Shown here piece after piece: positions 41,259 to 49,260 of a stretch of 64,000 nt of DNA. How positions within the stretch are numbered: the first letter of the stretch is position 1; each line of letters begins with the position of its first letter. The translations under genes were made by a program, and so were the position numbers. The notes beneath the pieces are model-generated. The model did not search any database, had not been told where the DNA came from, and saw only the letters and a program-made list of their open reading frames with translations. Origin of the DNA: JACCYI01 sp963828075 (GTDB lineage Bacteria; Actinomycetota; Thermoleophilia; Solirubrobacterales; Solirubrobacteraceae); contig CAWHDH010000007.1 in assembly GCA_963828075.1 (NCBI GenBank), positions 281,156 to 345,155 of the forward strand, written 5' to 3'.

Positions 41259-41926
41259 GGGGAAGAGGGCTTGGCGTCGGGCTCGCGGCGATAGTCCGGC
41301 AGCAATCGTCCGCGGTCGGCCGGCTGCGCCCGCGCCCCGAGCCGGCACACCTGGATGGCGCTGACGCGATGCTCTGGCGAGCCGTCCGCCGGGACGCTCG
41401 CCCCGGCGCCCTCGAGCTCTGCACGAAAGCGTACCGCCCCGTCTCCGACCGCCAGCGCGCCCGGGCCCAGGCGGGCGGCGAGGTCGCCCGGCGTGATCGC
41501 GCACGGCTCGAGCGCCAGCTCGCCGGTGCGCCACACGGCGGCGAATACCTCGCCGCGGCGGGCGTCGATGACCGCCGCGACCTCGTCGCGCGCGGGAGCG
41601 CCGGCGGCCAGCGCGTGCAGCGACCCCACCCCGACGAGCGGCAGCCCGCGGCCCTGGGCCAGCGCGCGCGCCGTGGCGACGCCGATCCGCAGGCCGGTGA
41701 ACCCGCCGGGCCCGACCCCGACCGCGATGCGCCCGACGTCCTCCCAGGTAGCGCCTACGTCCGCGAGCGCCTGCTCGATCAGCGCGAGGACCCGCGAGGC
41801 GTGGGACGGCCGGTCGTCGGGCGCGGGATCGTCGCGCGCCTCGGCGCTGCGACCGTCAGGCAGCAGGACTGCCGCCGCGGTCGCCGCGGTCGCGGTGTCG
41901 AGGCCGAGGGTCGCGAGGTCGGTCAT
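41255..41926 (-). CDS. tsaB: tRNA t6A synthesis scaffold subunit TsaB
   Basis: The 223-residue product has the ASKHA-like N-terminus LGLDTATAATAAAVLL, GVGPGGFTGLRIGVATARALAQG and VIDARRGEVFAAVW, the TsaB pattern. TsaB is a proteolytic-homologue scaffold binding TsaD and TsaE. ATG 41926 overlaps tsaE by 4 nt (ATGA). Confidence 0.95.
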   Translation of the reverse strand: MTDLATLGLDTATAATAAAVLLPDGRSAEARDDPAPDDRPSHASRVLALIEQALADVGATWEDVGRIAVGVGPGGFTGLRIGVATARALAQGRGLPLVGVGSLHALAAGAPARDEVAAVIDARRGEVFAAVWRTGELALEPCAITPGDLAARLGPGALAVGDGAVRFRAELEGAGASVPADGSPEHRVSAIQVCRLGARAQPADRGRLLPDYRREPDAKPSSP

Positions 41927-42360
41927 GACGCGGTGACCGCGATCCGCCGCCGGTCGCCGCCGGCGTGGGCGAGCGCGACGCGCCGCGCGACCGGGCGCTC
42001 GGCCAGCTCGGCGACCTCGGGGGCCCGCTCCGGCCACTCGACGAAGGTGATCGTCCCCGGGCCGAAGTACGGGTCCAGCAGGCCGGGATCCTCGTCGCCG
42101 AGACCGGCCAGGCGGTACAGGTCGAGGTGCGCGAGCGGCCCGCCGGCGCCCTCGTAGAGATGTCCGATCACGAACGTCGGGCTCGTGACCGGCTCGGTGA
42201 CGCCGAGCGCCCGCAGCGCGCCGCGCACGAACGTCGTCTTGCCGGTGCCGAGCTCGCCGGAGACGAGCACGACATCGCCCGGCGCCAGCCCGGCGGCCAG
42301 CGCTGTTCCGGCCGCCTCCGTCTCCGGCGCCGACCCGGTCTCAGCGACCGCGGGCGCCAT
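41923..42360 (-). CDS. tsaE: tRNA t6A synthesis ATPase TsaE
   Basis: The 145-residue product has the P-loop SGELGTGKTTFVRG near residue 34, SPTFVIGHLYEG, LAHLDLYRL and ITFVEWPER, the TsaE signature. It is the first gene of the overlapping tsaE-tsaB-rimI-tsaD series. Its 5' end overlaps the LPxTG gene by 20 nt in another frame. Confidence 0.95.
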   Translation of the reverse strand: MAPAVAETGSAPETEAAGTALAAGLAPGDVVLVSGELGTGKTTFVRGALRALGVTEPVTSPTFVIGHLYEGAGGPLAHLDLYRLAGLGDEDPGLLDPYFGPGTITFVEWPERAPEVAELAERPVARRVALAHAGGDRRRIAVTAS

Positions 42361-42710
42361 CGCGCAGGCGCAGCCGCAGGCCGGTGCCGGTGGCGACCAG
42401 CCCGGCCCCGAGGAGCGCGTGCAGCCCCGCATCGGTCCCTGTGCGCGGCAGCTCGCGCGGCGGCGGTGGCGGCGGCGGGCGGCGCGGGCTGCGCGGGATC
42501 GGGCATCCCGGAGTCCGACGACAGCGGGGTCGGATCCGAGCCGCCGCCCCCGCTCGGCTGCGGCGTCGGGGTCGCCTGGGCGGGCGGCGCCTCGTCGCCG
42601 AACGGGTCCTCGTACTGGTCGTCGCCGGCGCTCTGGGCGAGCGCCGCGGACGGGCTCGCGGCAAGGGCGAGCGCGGCGAGCGGAGCGGCGAAGCGGCGCG
42701 CAGAGACCAT
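42341..42710 (-). pseudogene. LPxTG-anchored surface protein, frame broken in a Pro/Ala tract
   Basis: From ATG 42710 the frame gives a signal peptide (FAAPLAALALAASPSAALAQ) and an Asp/Pro/Ser-rich segment (about 80 residues). It then runs into Arg-rich nonsense. In another frame the sorting signal appears: RELPRTGTDAG, a hydrophobic helix (LHALLGAGLVATG) and a basic tail (RLRLRDGARGR), with a stop at 42341. The two must be joined by an indel in the GCC/GCG-rich tract near 42,460-42,490. Slippage in vivo, phase variation or a sequencing error are all possible. A TACCCT box ends 8 nt before the ATG. Confidence 0.7.
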
Positions 42711-42753
42711 GGCGCAAGAGGGTAGACGCTGCTTCGGACCGGTCGCGACCCGG

Positions 42754-42760
42754 TATACAT
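42754..42760 (+). promoter_or_regulatory. -10 box before the first flippase
   Basis: TATACAT ends 7 nt before ATG 42768, divergent from the surface-protein promoter. There is no Shine-Dalgarno. Confidence 0.45.
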
Positions 42761-42767
42761 CGCGCGC

Positions 42768-44132
42768 ATGTCTCGCGTCGGGCTCGACGAACCGGGCCCC
42801 GTGGGCGTCCCCGCCAGCGGCGCCGCGCCGCTCACAGCGGCCACCGGGTCCGACACCGCGCGGGCGGCCGGCCTGGCTGCCGCGACGATGGTGGCGAACG
42901 TCCTCGCCGTCGCCTTCACGGTCGCGTTCACCCGCCTGCTCGGCACGGACGGCTACGGCTCGCTGGCGGCGATGCTCAACCTCACGATCATCCTGTTCGT
43001 CCCCGGCGCGGCGCTACAGGTCGCGGCCGCGCGCGAGGGGACGCTCGGCCGCCTCGGGCGGGGCGGTGAGCTGTCGGCGACGCTCGACCGCTGGACGCGC
43101 CACCTGGTCGGCTGCGTGGCCGCGCTCGCCCTGCTCTCGGCGCTCGCCCGCGAGCCGCTCGCCGCGCTCCTCGACGTCCGCCAGGAGTGGGCCGCCGCCG
43201 CGATCCCGCCGACCGGCGCCCTGTGGCTCCTCGTGTGCGTCCAGCGCGGCCTGTTGCAGTCGACCCGCCGCTACCGCGCGGTGGGGCTCTCGATCGTGCT
43301 CGAGGGGCTCGGGCGCCTGGGCATGGCCCTCGTCCTCGTCTGGGTCGGCCTCGGCGTCACCGGCGCCTACTACGGGACGACGGCGTCCATCGCCATCGCC
43401 GCGGTGGCGCTCGGCGTCCTGCTCCGCCGCCGGCTGGGTCCGCCCGCGCCGCACTCGCCGCGGCACCCGCTGCGCGCACTCGCCCGCAACGCGGTGATGC
43501 CCGTCGCGGCGCTCACGCTCGTGGCGGCGATCCAGAACGTCGACGTGATCATGGCCAACCACACGCTGAGCGAGGACGCGACGGGCATCTACGCCGCCGC
43601 CACGGTGGCGGCCAAGGCGATCGTCTGGATCGCGGTCGGCCTCGGGTTCTACGTGCTGCCCGAGGCGACGCGCCGGGCGGCGGCGGGCGGCGATCCGCGC
43701 GGGGTGCTCGTCCGCGCGCTCGCTCTCATCGCCGTGCTCGCGGCCGGCGCGCTGGTGATCTTCGCGGCGGTTCCCGGCCTCCTGCTGCGGACCGCGTTCG
43801 GCGCCGAGTTCGAGCCGGGCGAGACCGTGCTCTTCGCGCTCGGCGCCGCCTACGCGCTGCTCGCCGCGACCTACCTCGCCGTCCAGTTCCAGCTCGCGAT
43901 GCACCGCCGCCGCTTCCTCGCCGTGCTGGCGGCCGCCGCGGTGGCCGAGCCGCTGGTCCTGCTGGTGGCGGACGATCTGGAGTCGTTCGCGGCGACCGTC
44001 CTCGCGATCCAGGCCGCGGCGGCCGTCGTGCTGCTCGCGCTCAGCCTTCGTCGCCCGGGACCGGCGGGGCCAGGCTTCGCGCCCGGCGCGCCGCCTCCGC
44101 CGAGCGACGGGGATCCGTCGCCTGCGTGGTGA
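42768..44132 (+). CDS. Polysaccharide flippase (MOP/Wzx-like)
   Basis: The 454-residue product has about 12-14 helices of the MOP superfamily, starting with a cytosolic 35-residue head and the typical AAATMVANVLAVAFTVAFTRLLGTDGYG first helix and loop. Such proteins flip undecaprenyl-linked glycans outward. Its C-terminal 30 residues (Pro/Gly-rich) overlap the convergent O-antigen ligase gene by 92 nt on the other strand. Confidence 0.85.
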   Translation: MSRVGLDEPGPVGVPASGAAPLTAATGSDTARAAGLAAATMVANVLAVAFTVAFTRLLGTDGYGSLAAMLNLTIILFVPGAALQVAAAREGTLGRLGRGGELSATLDRWTRHLVGCVAALALLSALAREPLAALLDVRQEWAAAAIPPTGALWLLVCVQRGLLQSTRRYRAVGLSIVLEGLGRLGMALVLVWVGLGVTGAYYGTTASIAIAAVALGVLLRRRLGPPAPHSPRHPLRALARNAVMPVAALTLVAAIQNVDVIMANHTLSEDATGIYAAATVAAKAIVWIAVGLGFYVLPEATRRAAAGGDPRGVLVRALALIAVLAAGALVIFAAVPGLLLRTAFGAEFEPGETVLFALGAAYALLAATYLAVQFQLAMHRRRFLAVLAAAAVAEPLVLLVADDLESFAATVLAIQAAAAVVLLALSLRRPGPAGPGFAPGAPPPPSDGDPSPAW

Positions 44133-45843
44133 CGGCCAGGCGCAGCCACGCGACCGAGTTCTCCGGCTCGTCGCGCACGACGCGCTCGAGGATCGCGACC
44201 GCCTCGCGCTCGCGGCCCGCGCGTCTCAGGAGGTCGGCGTCGAGCACGTCCGGGAAGCTGTCGACGTTCCGCTCCCGCGCGCGGCGCAGAACGTCGTGGC
44301 GCTCCTCGAACGACGCCGAGCGGTCGAAGGCGAGCGAAATGGAGCGGTCGGTCAGCCGCGACGCGCGCAGCTCGACGGCGAGGCCGGCCGCCAGCGCCAC
44401 CACGGCCGCGGCCAGCGCGAGCCTCGGGATCAGCCGCGTTCGCACGGCGGTGCCGGGCTCGGCGGCGGCGATGAGCAGCCCGGCGAGCAGGACGGCGACG
44501 AGGGTCAGAGCCGGCATCTCCCAGTCCCAGTCGATCGACGCGTGGACGGCCCACGCGGCCAGCACCGCGACGGGGCCGAGCGCGAGCCCGCGGTCGTCGC
44601 GCAGCCCCCGCCGGGCCGCGAGCGCGACGCTCGCCGCCAGCGCCGCGAGCGCGAGCAGCCCCAGCAACCCGAGCTCGGCGGCCGTCTCGATCGGGAGCGA
44701 GTGCGCGTCGCGGACGCGCTCGCCGATGTCACGCTCGCGCAGCCACACCTGGGCGAACCCGCCGCTGCCGACGCCCACGACGGGCTGCGCGGCGAACGCG
44801 CCGACGGCGACGCGCCAGTACTCGTAGCGGTTCGAGCCGGTCGACGCCAGCCGCGCGGCGGTCGCGCCGTCGGCCGGGTTGCCGCCGGGCACGCCCTCGA
44901 CCGCCGCGCTCAGCGCGACCATGGCGACGACGACGGCGGCGACGCCGACCAGCGCCTTCGCGGGCAGCCGGTCGCCCGTCGTGGACGGCTCGGCCGGGCG
45001 GCGGCGCGCGAGGACGACGCCCGCCGCGGCGAGGATCGCGAGCCAGCCGAGCAGCAGCGCGCCGTCGGACTCGCGGGCGCCCTCGAGCGTCCGCACCGCC
45101 GGCAGCAGCGCGGCGCCGGCGCCGGCGAGCGCCGCGGTGGTCAGGCCCGGGACCAGGGCACGCGCCTGCGCGCGCCCGCCGGCGACGGCGAGGACGAGCA
45201 CGCCCGCGGCGAGCGCGAGCAGGGCGCCGCGCGAGAAGGCGAGCAGGATTCCGGCGCCGAGCAGCGGCGCGACCGCCGCCACCAGCGGTGCGAACCGCGG
45301 ACCTCGCGCCGCGTCGCCCGCCATCCGCAGCGCGAGGACGAGCCCGATCGCCGCGAGCGCCCCCATCGCGTTCCAGTAGCTGAGCGGTTGCTCCAGCCGG
45401 CCGATCGCCGAACGCGACCGGTCGAGCTCGACGAGGCCCGGGAGCAGCCGCTCCGAGAGCCCGTACGCCACCACGAGCACGATCCCCGCCAGCAGCGCCG
45501 GCTCGGCGGCGCGGGCGCCGGCGCCGCGGAGCACGGCGATCGCCGCGACGAGGACCAGCAGGTACAGCGCGGTGCGCGAGGCGTCGTCGATCGCCGGTCC
45601 ACGCAGCGGCGCCCACGCGACCGACGCCAGCTGAAGGACCGCGAGCAGCGCAAGGCCGGCGAGCGCGAGCCGGCCGGCGCGCCCGCGCGGGAGCGGCGCG
45701 GGCGCGGCGAGCGCGACGGCGGCCACCAGGACGGCGGCGGCCAGCGCCGCGATCAGGCGCGGGACGGCGAAGTAGCCCCCGGAGTGGAACGCGAGCAGCG
45801 TCGGCCCGGCCAGCAGCAGCGCGGACGCGGCTCTAGCCGCCAT
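44041..45843 (-). CDS. O-antigen ligase/Wzy-type polymerase
   Basis: The 600-residue product is polytopic with the Wzy_C signature: SNRYEYWRVAVGAFAAQPVVGVGSGGF and RDAHSLPIETAAELGLLG, whose Arg and His residues are typical of O-antigen ligases. A C-terminal soluble part (residues 520-600) has TPR-like helices (AVAILERVVRDEPENSVAWLRLA). It would join or polymerise lipid-linked glycan on the outer face. ATG 45843 overlaps the next gene upstream by 11 nt. Confidence 0.83.
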   Translation of the reverse strand: MAARAASALLLAGPTLLAFHSGGYFAVPRLIAALAAAVLVAAVALAAPAPLPRGRAGRLALAGLALLAVLQLASVAWAPLRGPAIDDASRTALYLLVLVAAIAVLRGAGARAAEPALLAGIVLVVAYGLSERLLPGLVELDRSRSAIGRLEQPLSYWNAMGALAAIGLVLALRMAGDAARGPRFAPLVAAVAPLLGAGILLAFSRGALLALAAGVLVLAVAGGRAQARALVPGLTTAALAGAGAALLPAVRTLEGARESDGALLLGWLAILAAAGVVLARRRPAEPSTTGDRLPAKALVGVAAVVVAMVALSAAVEGVPGGNPADGATAARLASTGSNRYEYWRVAVGAFAAQPVVGVGSGGFAQVWLRERDIGERVRDAHSLPIETAAELGLLGLLALAALAASVALAARRGLRDDRGLALGPVAVLAAWAVHASIDWDWEMPALTLVAVLLAGLLIAAAEPGTAVRTRLIPRLALAAAVVALAAGLAVELRASRLTDRSISLAFDRSASFEERHDVLRRARERNVDSFPDVLDADLLRRAGREREAVAILERVVRDEPENSVAWLRLAVTTQATDPRRSAEAARRARSLAPPVPGDEG

Positions 45844-47335
45844 CCCGGACCTCCCAGACCGTCGCGCATCCGAAGCGACGCGGCGGCCCGGCGACGCCGG
45901 CCAGCAGGTCGCGCACGTCGGCGCGGCCCTGGCAGTCCGACAGCACGTAGCGGGCACCGCTCCGCCGTACCAGCGCCTCCGCCCCGGCGCGGGTCGTGCG
46001 CCGCGAGAACAGCCGCTCGACCGCCTGGATCCGGGCGTCGAAATCCGGCGTCCACGACCCGGCGCCGAGCCACGTCTCGCGCTCGGTGTAGGCCGGCACG
46101 AGCAGGCCCATGTAGACGGGGGCGAGCACGCCGCCGGGGCGGCCGTCGCGGTCGAGCCAGCGCAGCGCCTCGTACTCGCCGTCGCGCAGGAAGAACGGCT
46201 GGCGACCGGCCTGCACCGCGCCGCGCAGCTGGTCGATCCGGTACAGCGTCCCCGGCAGGATCAGGAGCACCAGCGCCATGCCCACCCACAGCGGCCGCAG
46301 CCGCGCGCCGATCCCCAGGAAGGCGAGCGTGACGAGCGGCAGCGTCATGCCCTGCAGCGCGTGGGCGGGGAAGGTGCCGAACGGCTGCAGGTAGACGGCG
46401 AGGGCGGCGAGCGGCCAGACCCGCAGCATGACCTCGCCGAGGTCGTCGGGACGCGGCCGCGGGGCGGTCAGCGCCGGCAGGACGAGCGGGGCCAGCCCGA
46501 CGACCATCACCCACGCCGGCCAGGTGCCGAAGTCGTTGGCGCGCCCGGCGAGCTCCCACGACGGGTCGGTCTTCGAGAGGACCAGGTAGTAGAGGAGCGG
46601 GAGCGAGGTCGCCACACCCGCGGCCAGGAGCGGCCCCAGCGGCGGCCGTCGGCCCGTCGCGCGCCAGCGGATCGCCTCAGCAGCGGCCCCGACCAGCAGG
46701 AGCGTCGCCCCCTGCCACGGCTGCAGCCACGCGACGAGGAGCCCCATCGCCGCGGCCGTCCCGATCGCCCCGCGCTCGTACGCGAGCAGCGCCAGCGGCA
46801 TCAGCCCGACGGCGATCGCCGTGAACAGGTAGCCCCACAGGAAGTTCCCGGCCGTCAACTCCCCCGAGAGGAAGTCGAAGCGGAACTTCAGGTCCTCGCC
46901 GCCGGCGCCGCTCCAGCCCACCACCGCGGCGACGGGGGAGGCGAACAGCAGCGCCAGGGTCACCGCCGCCAGGCGGGAGCGCTCGTCGGGCAGAAAGCGC
47001 CGGCACCACCGCACCGCGCCCCACCACAGCGCCGCGATCGCCACCGGCTTCCACAGCAGGTACGCAGCGGGCGCGGCGAGGCCGAGCGCGTTGAGCCCGC
47101 CGGAGACCAGCAGCGCCGGGTGCAGGAACGTCTGCGGACCGTCGGCGAGGTCGTAGAGGTTCTCGATCAGCACGTGCGACCCCGCCTGGCGCAGCCAGTT
47201 GAGGTACTGCATCTGGTCGAGCACGAGCAGCCCGTCGGCGCCGCTGATCCGCCCGCCCTGGGTCCAGACGCGGACGAGCAGCCCCGCCAGCGGCGCAAGC
47301 GCGAGCGCGGTCAGCGCCACGAGCGGCCACGCCAT
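45833..47335 (-). CDS. Polytopic membrane protein, GT-C-like, paralogue of the 52.4-kb gene
   Basis: The 500-residue product has about 11 helices and an outward loop with GADGLLVLDQMQYLNWLRQAG after the first helix, as GT-C transferases have their acidic catalytic residue there. Further marks are DFLSGELTAGNFLWGYLF, LQPWQGATLL and a C-terminal soluble domain (ARYVLSDCQGRADVRDLL). The same landmarks occur in the 52,414-54,038 gene. I infer a lipid-linked sugar transferase but know no characterised member. Start ATG 47335 or GTG 47350. Confidence 0.6.
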   Translation of the reverse strand: MAWPLVALTALALAPLAGLLVRVWTQGGRISGADGLLVLDQMQYLNWLRQAGSHVLIENLYDLADGPQTFLHPALLVSGGLNALGLAAPAAYLLWKPVAIAALWWGAVRWCRRFLPDERSRLAAVTLALLFASPVAAVVGWSGAGGEDLKFRFDFLSGELTAGNFLWGYLFTAIAVGLMPLALLAYERGAIGTAAAMGLLVAWLQPWQGATLLLVGAAAEAIRWRATGRRPPLGPLLAAGVATSLPLLYYLVLSKTDPSWELAGRANDFGTWPAWVMVVGLAPLVLPALTAPRPRPDDLGEVMLRVWPLAALAVYLQPFGTFPAHALQGMTLPLVTLAFLGIGARLRPLWVGMALVLLILPGTLYRIDQLRGAVQAGRQPFFLRDGEYEALRWLDRDGRPGGVLAPVYMGLLVPAYTERETWLGAGSWTPDFDARIQAVERLFSRRTTRAGAEALVRRSGARYVLSDCQGRADVRDLLAGVAGPPRRFGCATVWEVRDGG

Positions 47336-47356
47336 CCGCCCCCGCGCCACGGGGCT

Positions 47357-47519
47357 TAGTTGACCTGTCCGCAATTTCGACGGGTCCTGGCGGCGTCTGG
47401 ACGCGCCTGGCGGCCGCCGCCGCCCGTCACCGGGCAACCAGCACGCAGCCGGGCGGCGGCGACCGCCAGCCACGCCCAGCCACTCGCCAGATACCTCGCC
47501 GAACTTACGGACAGGCCCA
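47357..47519. repeat. 163-bp element with 32-bp inverted ends
   Basis: The left end (47357-47390) and the right end (47488-47519) are imperfect inverted copies sharing CCTGTCCG and TTCG. They bound a GC-rich centre with no gene. The size and terminal inverted repeats resemble a MITE, although I see no clear target duplication. The left end also occurs alone before rex. Confidence 0.6.
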
Positions 47520-48275
47520 CTACGCGGTCGGCTCGAGGGCCTGCACGGCGGCGCCGTGGGCGGCCTCGCGCCGCACATGGGCCCGCGCCCGCAGCAGGTC
47601 GCGCACGGCGGGGACGATCACCCGCGGCATCGACAGCCGCGAGCCCTCCCGGTCCGCCCAGGCGATGCCGAGCTCGCGCAGCTCGAAGCCGAGCGCCCGC
47701 GCCATCGCGATCGTCTCAGCGTCGAAGACCCAGCCGTCCAGGTGCGTGCGCTCGTAGGCCGCGTGCGCCGCGTCGGCGCGCCACAGCTTGAACCCGCAGA
47801 AGAGGTCGCGCGTCGGCTCGCCGAGCAGGCGCCGGCAGAGCCCGACGAAGGCGCGGCCCACGATCCGCCGCCGCAGCGGCTGGCGGCGACCGACGTCGGC
47901 GCCGGGCGCGAGACGCGAGCCGACGACGAGATCGACGTCGACGATCGCGTCGAGCATCCGCGGCAGCGACGCGAACGACCCGACGCAGTCGGCATCGCAG
48001 TGCAGGATCAGCTCGCCGCGCGCCTCGCGGACCCCGCGGCGCACCGAGAAGCCCTTCCCGCGGTTGGCGTCGTTGACGAGCAGGCGGACCCGTTCGTCGC
48101 CGAGCAGCGGCGCGATCTGCTCGCGCGTGGCGTCCGTGCTCGAGTTGTCGACGACCACGATCTCCCAGTCGTCCCGGAGCGCCTCGAGCCGCGAGCGCGC
48201 GTCGGCGAGCGCACCGGCGACGGCTGCCGCCTCGTTGTACACCGGGATGACGACCGAGAGCCGGGGGCGGGGCAC
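47520..48275 (-). CDS. Glycosyltransferase family 2
   Basis: The 251-residue product begins LSVVIPVYNEAAAVAGAL, then VVDNSSTDAT and LHCDADC with the DxD metal site, and VVGSRLAPGADVGRRQPLRR and DLFCGFKLWRADAA, as in dolichyl-phosphate-glucose/mannose-type synthases. It lacks membrane helices, so it probably charges a lipid carrier at the inner face. GTG 48275 is leaderless-type. Confidence 0.87.
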   Translation of the reverse strand: MPRPRLSVVIPVYNEAAAVAGALADARSRLEALRDDWEIVVVDNSSTDATREQIAPLLGDERVRLLVNDANRGKGFSVRRGVREARGELILHCDADCVGSFASLPRMLDAIVDVDLVVGSRLAPGADVGRRQPLRRRIVGRAFVGLCRRLLGEPTRDLFCGFKLWRADAAHAAYERTHLDGWVFDAETIAMARALGFELRELGIAWADREGSRLSMPRVIVPAVRDLLRARAHVRREAAHGAAVQALEPTA

Positions 48276-48283
48276 GGGCGAGG

Positions 48284-48309
48284 AGTCTAGGGACGCGGCC
48301 GTCTACGCT
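48284..48309. promoter_or_regulatory. Divergent leaderless promoters in a 40-bp gap
   Basis: On the minus strand TAGACT (48289-48284) ends 8 nt before the GT2 GTG; on the plus strand TACGCT (48304-48309) ends 6 nt before the methyltransferase GTG 48316. The two -10 boxes are 14 bp apart, so the polymerases probably compete. Confidence 0.55.
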
Positions 48310-48315
48310 CCCGCC

Positions 48316-49260
48316 GTGTCCACGCCTCCCCTCTGCGGCATCTGCTCGGGTGAGCTCGTGCTCCGCCACCGCGGCGCGGGCGGCCCCCCGACCGCCGCCG
48401 ACCTCTCCCCCACCTGCCACGCGCCCGGCGCACACGCGGACCTCTACGCGTGCCGCCGCTGCGGGACCGTCCAGCAGCCGGCGCTGCCCGCCGGAGCGCC
48501 GCTCGTCGACCTCTACCGCGACATGCGCGACGACGCCTACCTCGCCGAGGAGGCGGGCCGGCGCGCGACGGCCGGTCGGCTGCTCGATCTGCTCGAGCGC
48601 CACGCGCCGGGCGGCGGACGGCTGCTCGAGGTCGGCTGCGGCCACGGCCTGCTGCTCGACGAGGCGCGGCGGCGCGGCTGGCGGGTGGAGGGGATCGAGC
48701 CCTCGGCCTCGGCGCGGGCCCACGCGCGCGACGCGCTCGGGCTCGACGTCGCCGACGCCACGCTCGACGGCCTCGCCGCGGGCGAGCGGTTCGACGCGGT
48801 GGTGCTCGCCGACGTGCTCGAGCACCTCGACGATCCGGTCGGCGCCGTACAGGCGTGCCGGGAGCTGCTGGCGCCCGGCGGCGCGCTGCTCGTCGTCACG
48901 CCCGACCCCTCCTCGCGCACCGCGCGGCTGGCCGGGTCGCGCTGGTGGGGGTACCTGCCCGCCCACACCTTCCTGCTCCCGCGGGCGACGCTCGTGCGAA
49001 CGGTCTCTGACGCGGGCTTCGAGGTGCTCGCCGACGAGGGGTACCGCCGGACCTTCACGCTCGGCTACTGGCTGAGCGGGCTGCTCGGGCGCAGCCGCCG
49101 GCTCGAGGGCCTGATCGCCCGCCACCACGGCTCGCGCGCGCTCCGGCGGCCCGTGACGTTCTCGCTCGGCGACGAGCGGGTCGTGCTCGCGCGCCGTGCC
49201 GAATTGCCGGCGTCGGCGGTCGGAGCCGCGGCGGTCGCGACGTCCGGCGCCGCGCCCTGA
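48316..49260 (+). CDS. SAM-dependent methyltransferase with N-terminal zinc ribbon
   Basis: The 314-residue product begins with CGICSGEL and CRRCGTVQQP, a four-Cys zinc ribbon, then a class I methyltransferase core with LLEVGCGHGLLLDEARRRG (motif I), VEGIEPSASA and FDAVVLADVLEHLDDP. A zinc-ribbon/methyltransferase fusion of this type is common among sugar C- or O-methyltransferases of glycan clusters. GTG 48316 follows the leaderless box. Confidence 0.83.
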   Translation: MSTPPLCGICSGELVLRHRGAGGPPTAADLSPTCHAPGAHADLYACRRCGTVQQPALPAGAPLVDLYRDMRDDAYLAEEAGRRATAGRLLDLLERHAPGGGRLLEVGCGHGLLLDEARRRGWRVEGIEPSASARAHARDALGLDVADATLDGLAAGERFDAVVLADVLEHLDDPVGAVQACRELLAPGGALLVVTPDPSSRTARLAGSRWWGYLPAHTFLLPRATLVRTVSDAGFEVLADEGYRRTFTLGYWLSGLLGRSRRLEGLIARHHGSRALRRPVTFSLGDERVVLARRAELPASAVGAAAVATSGAAP

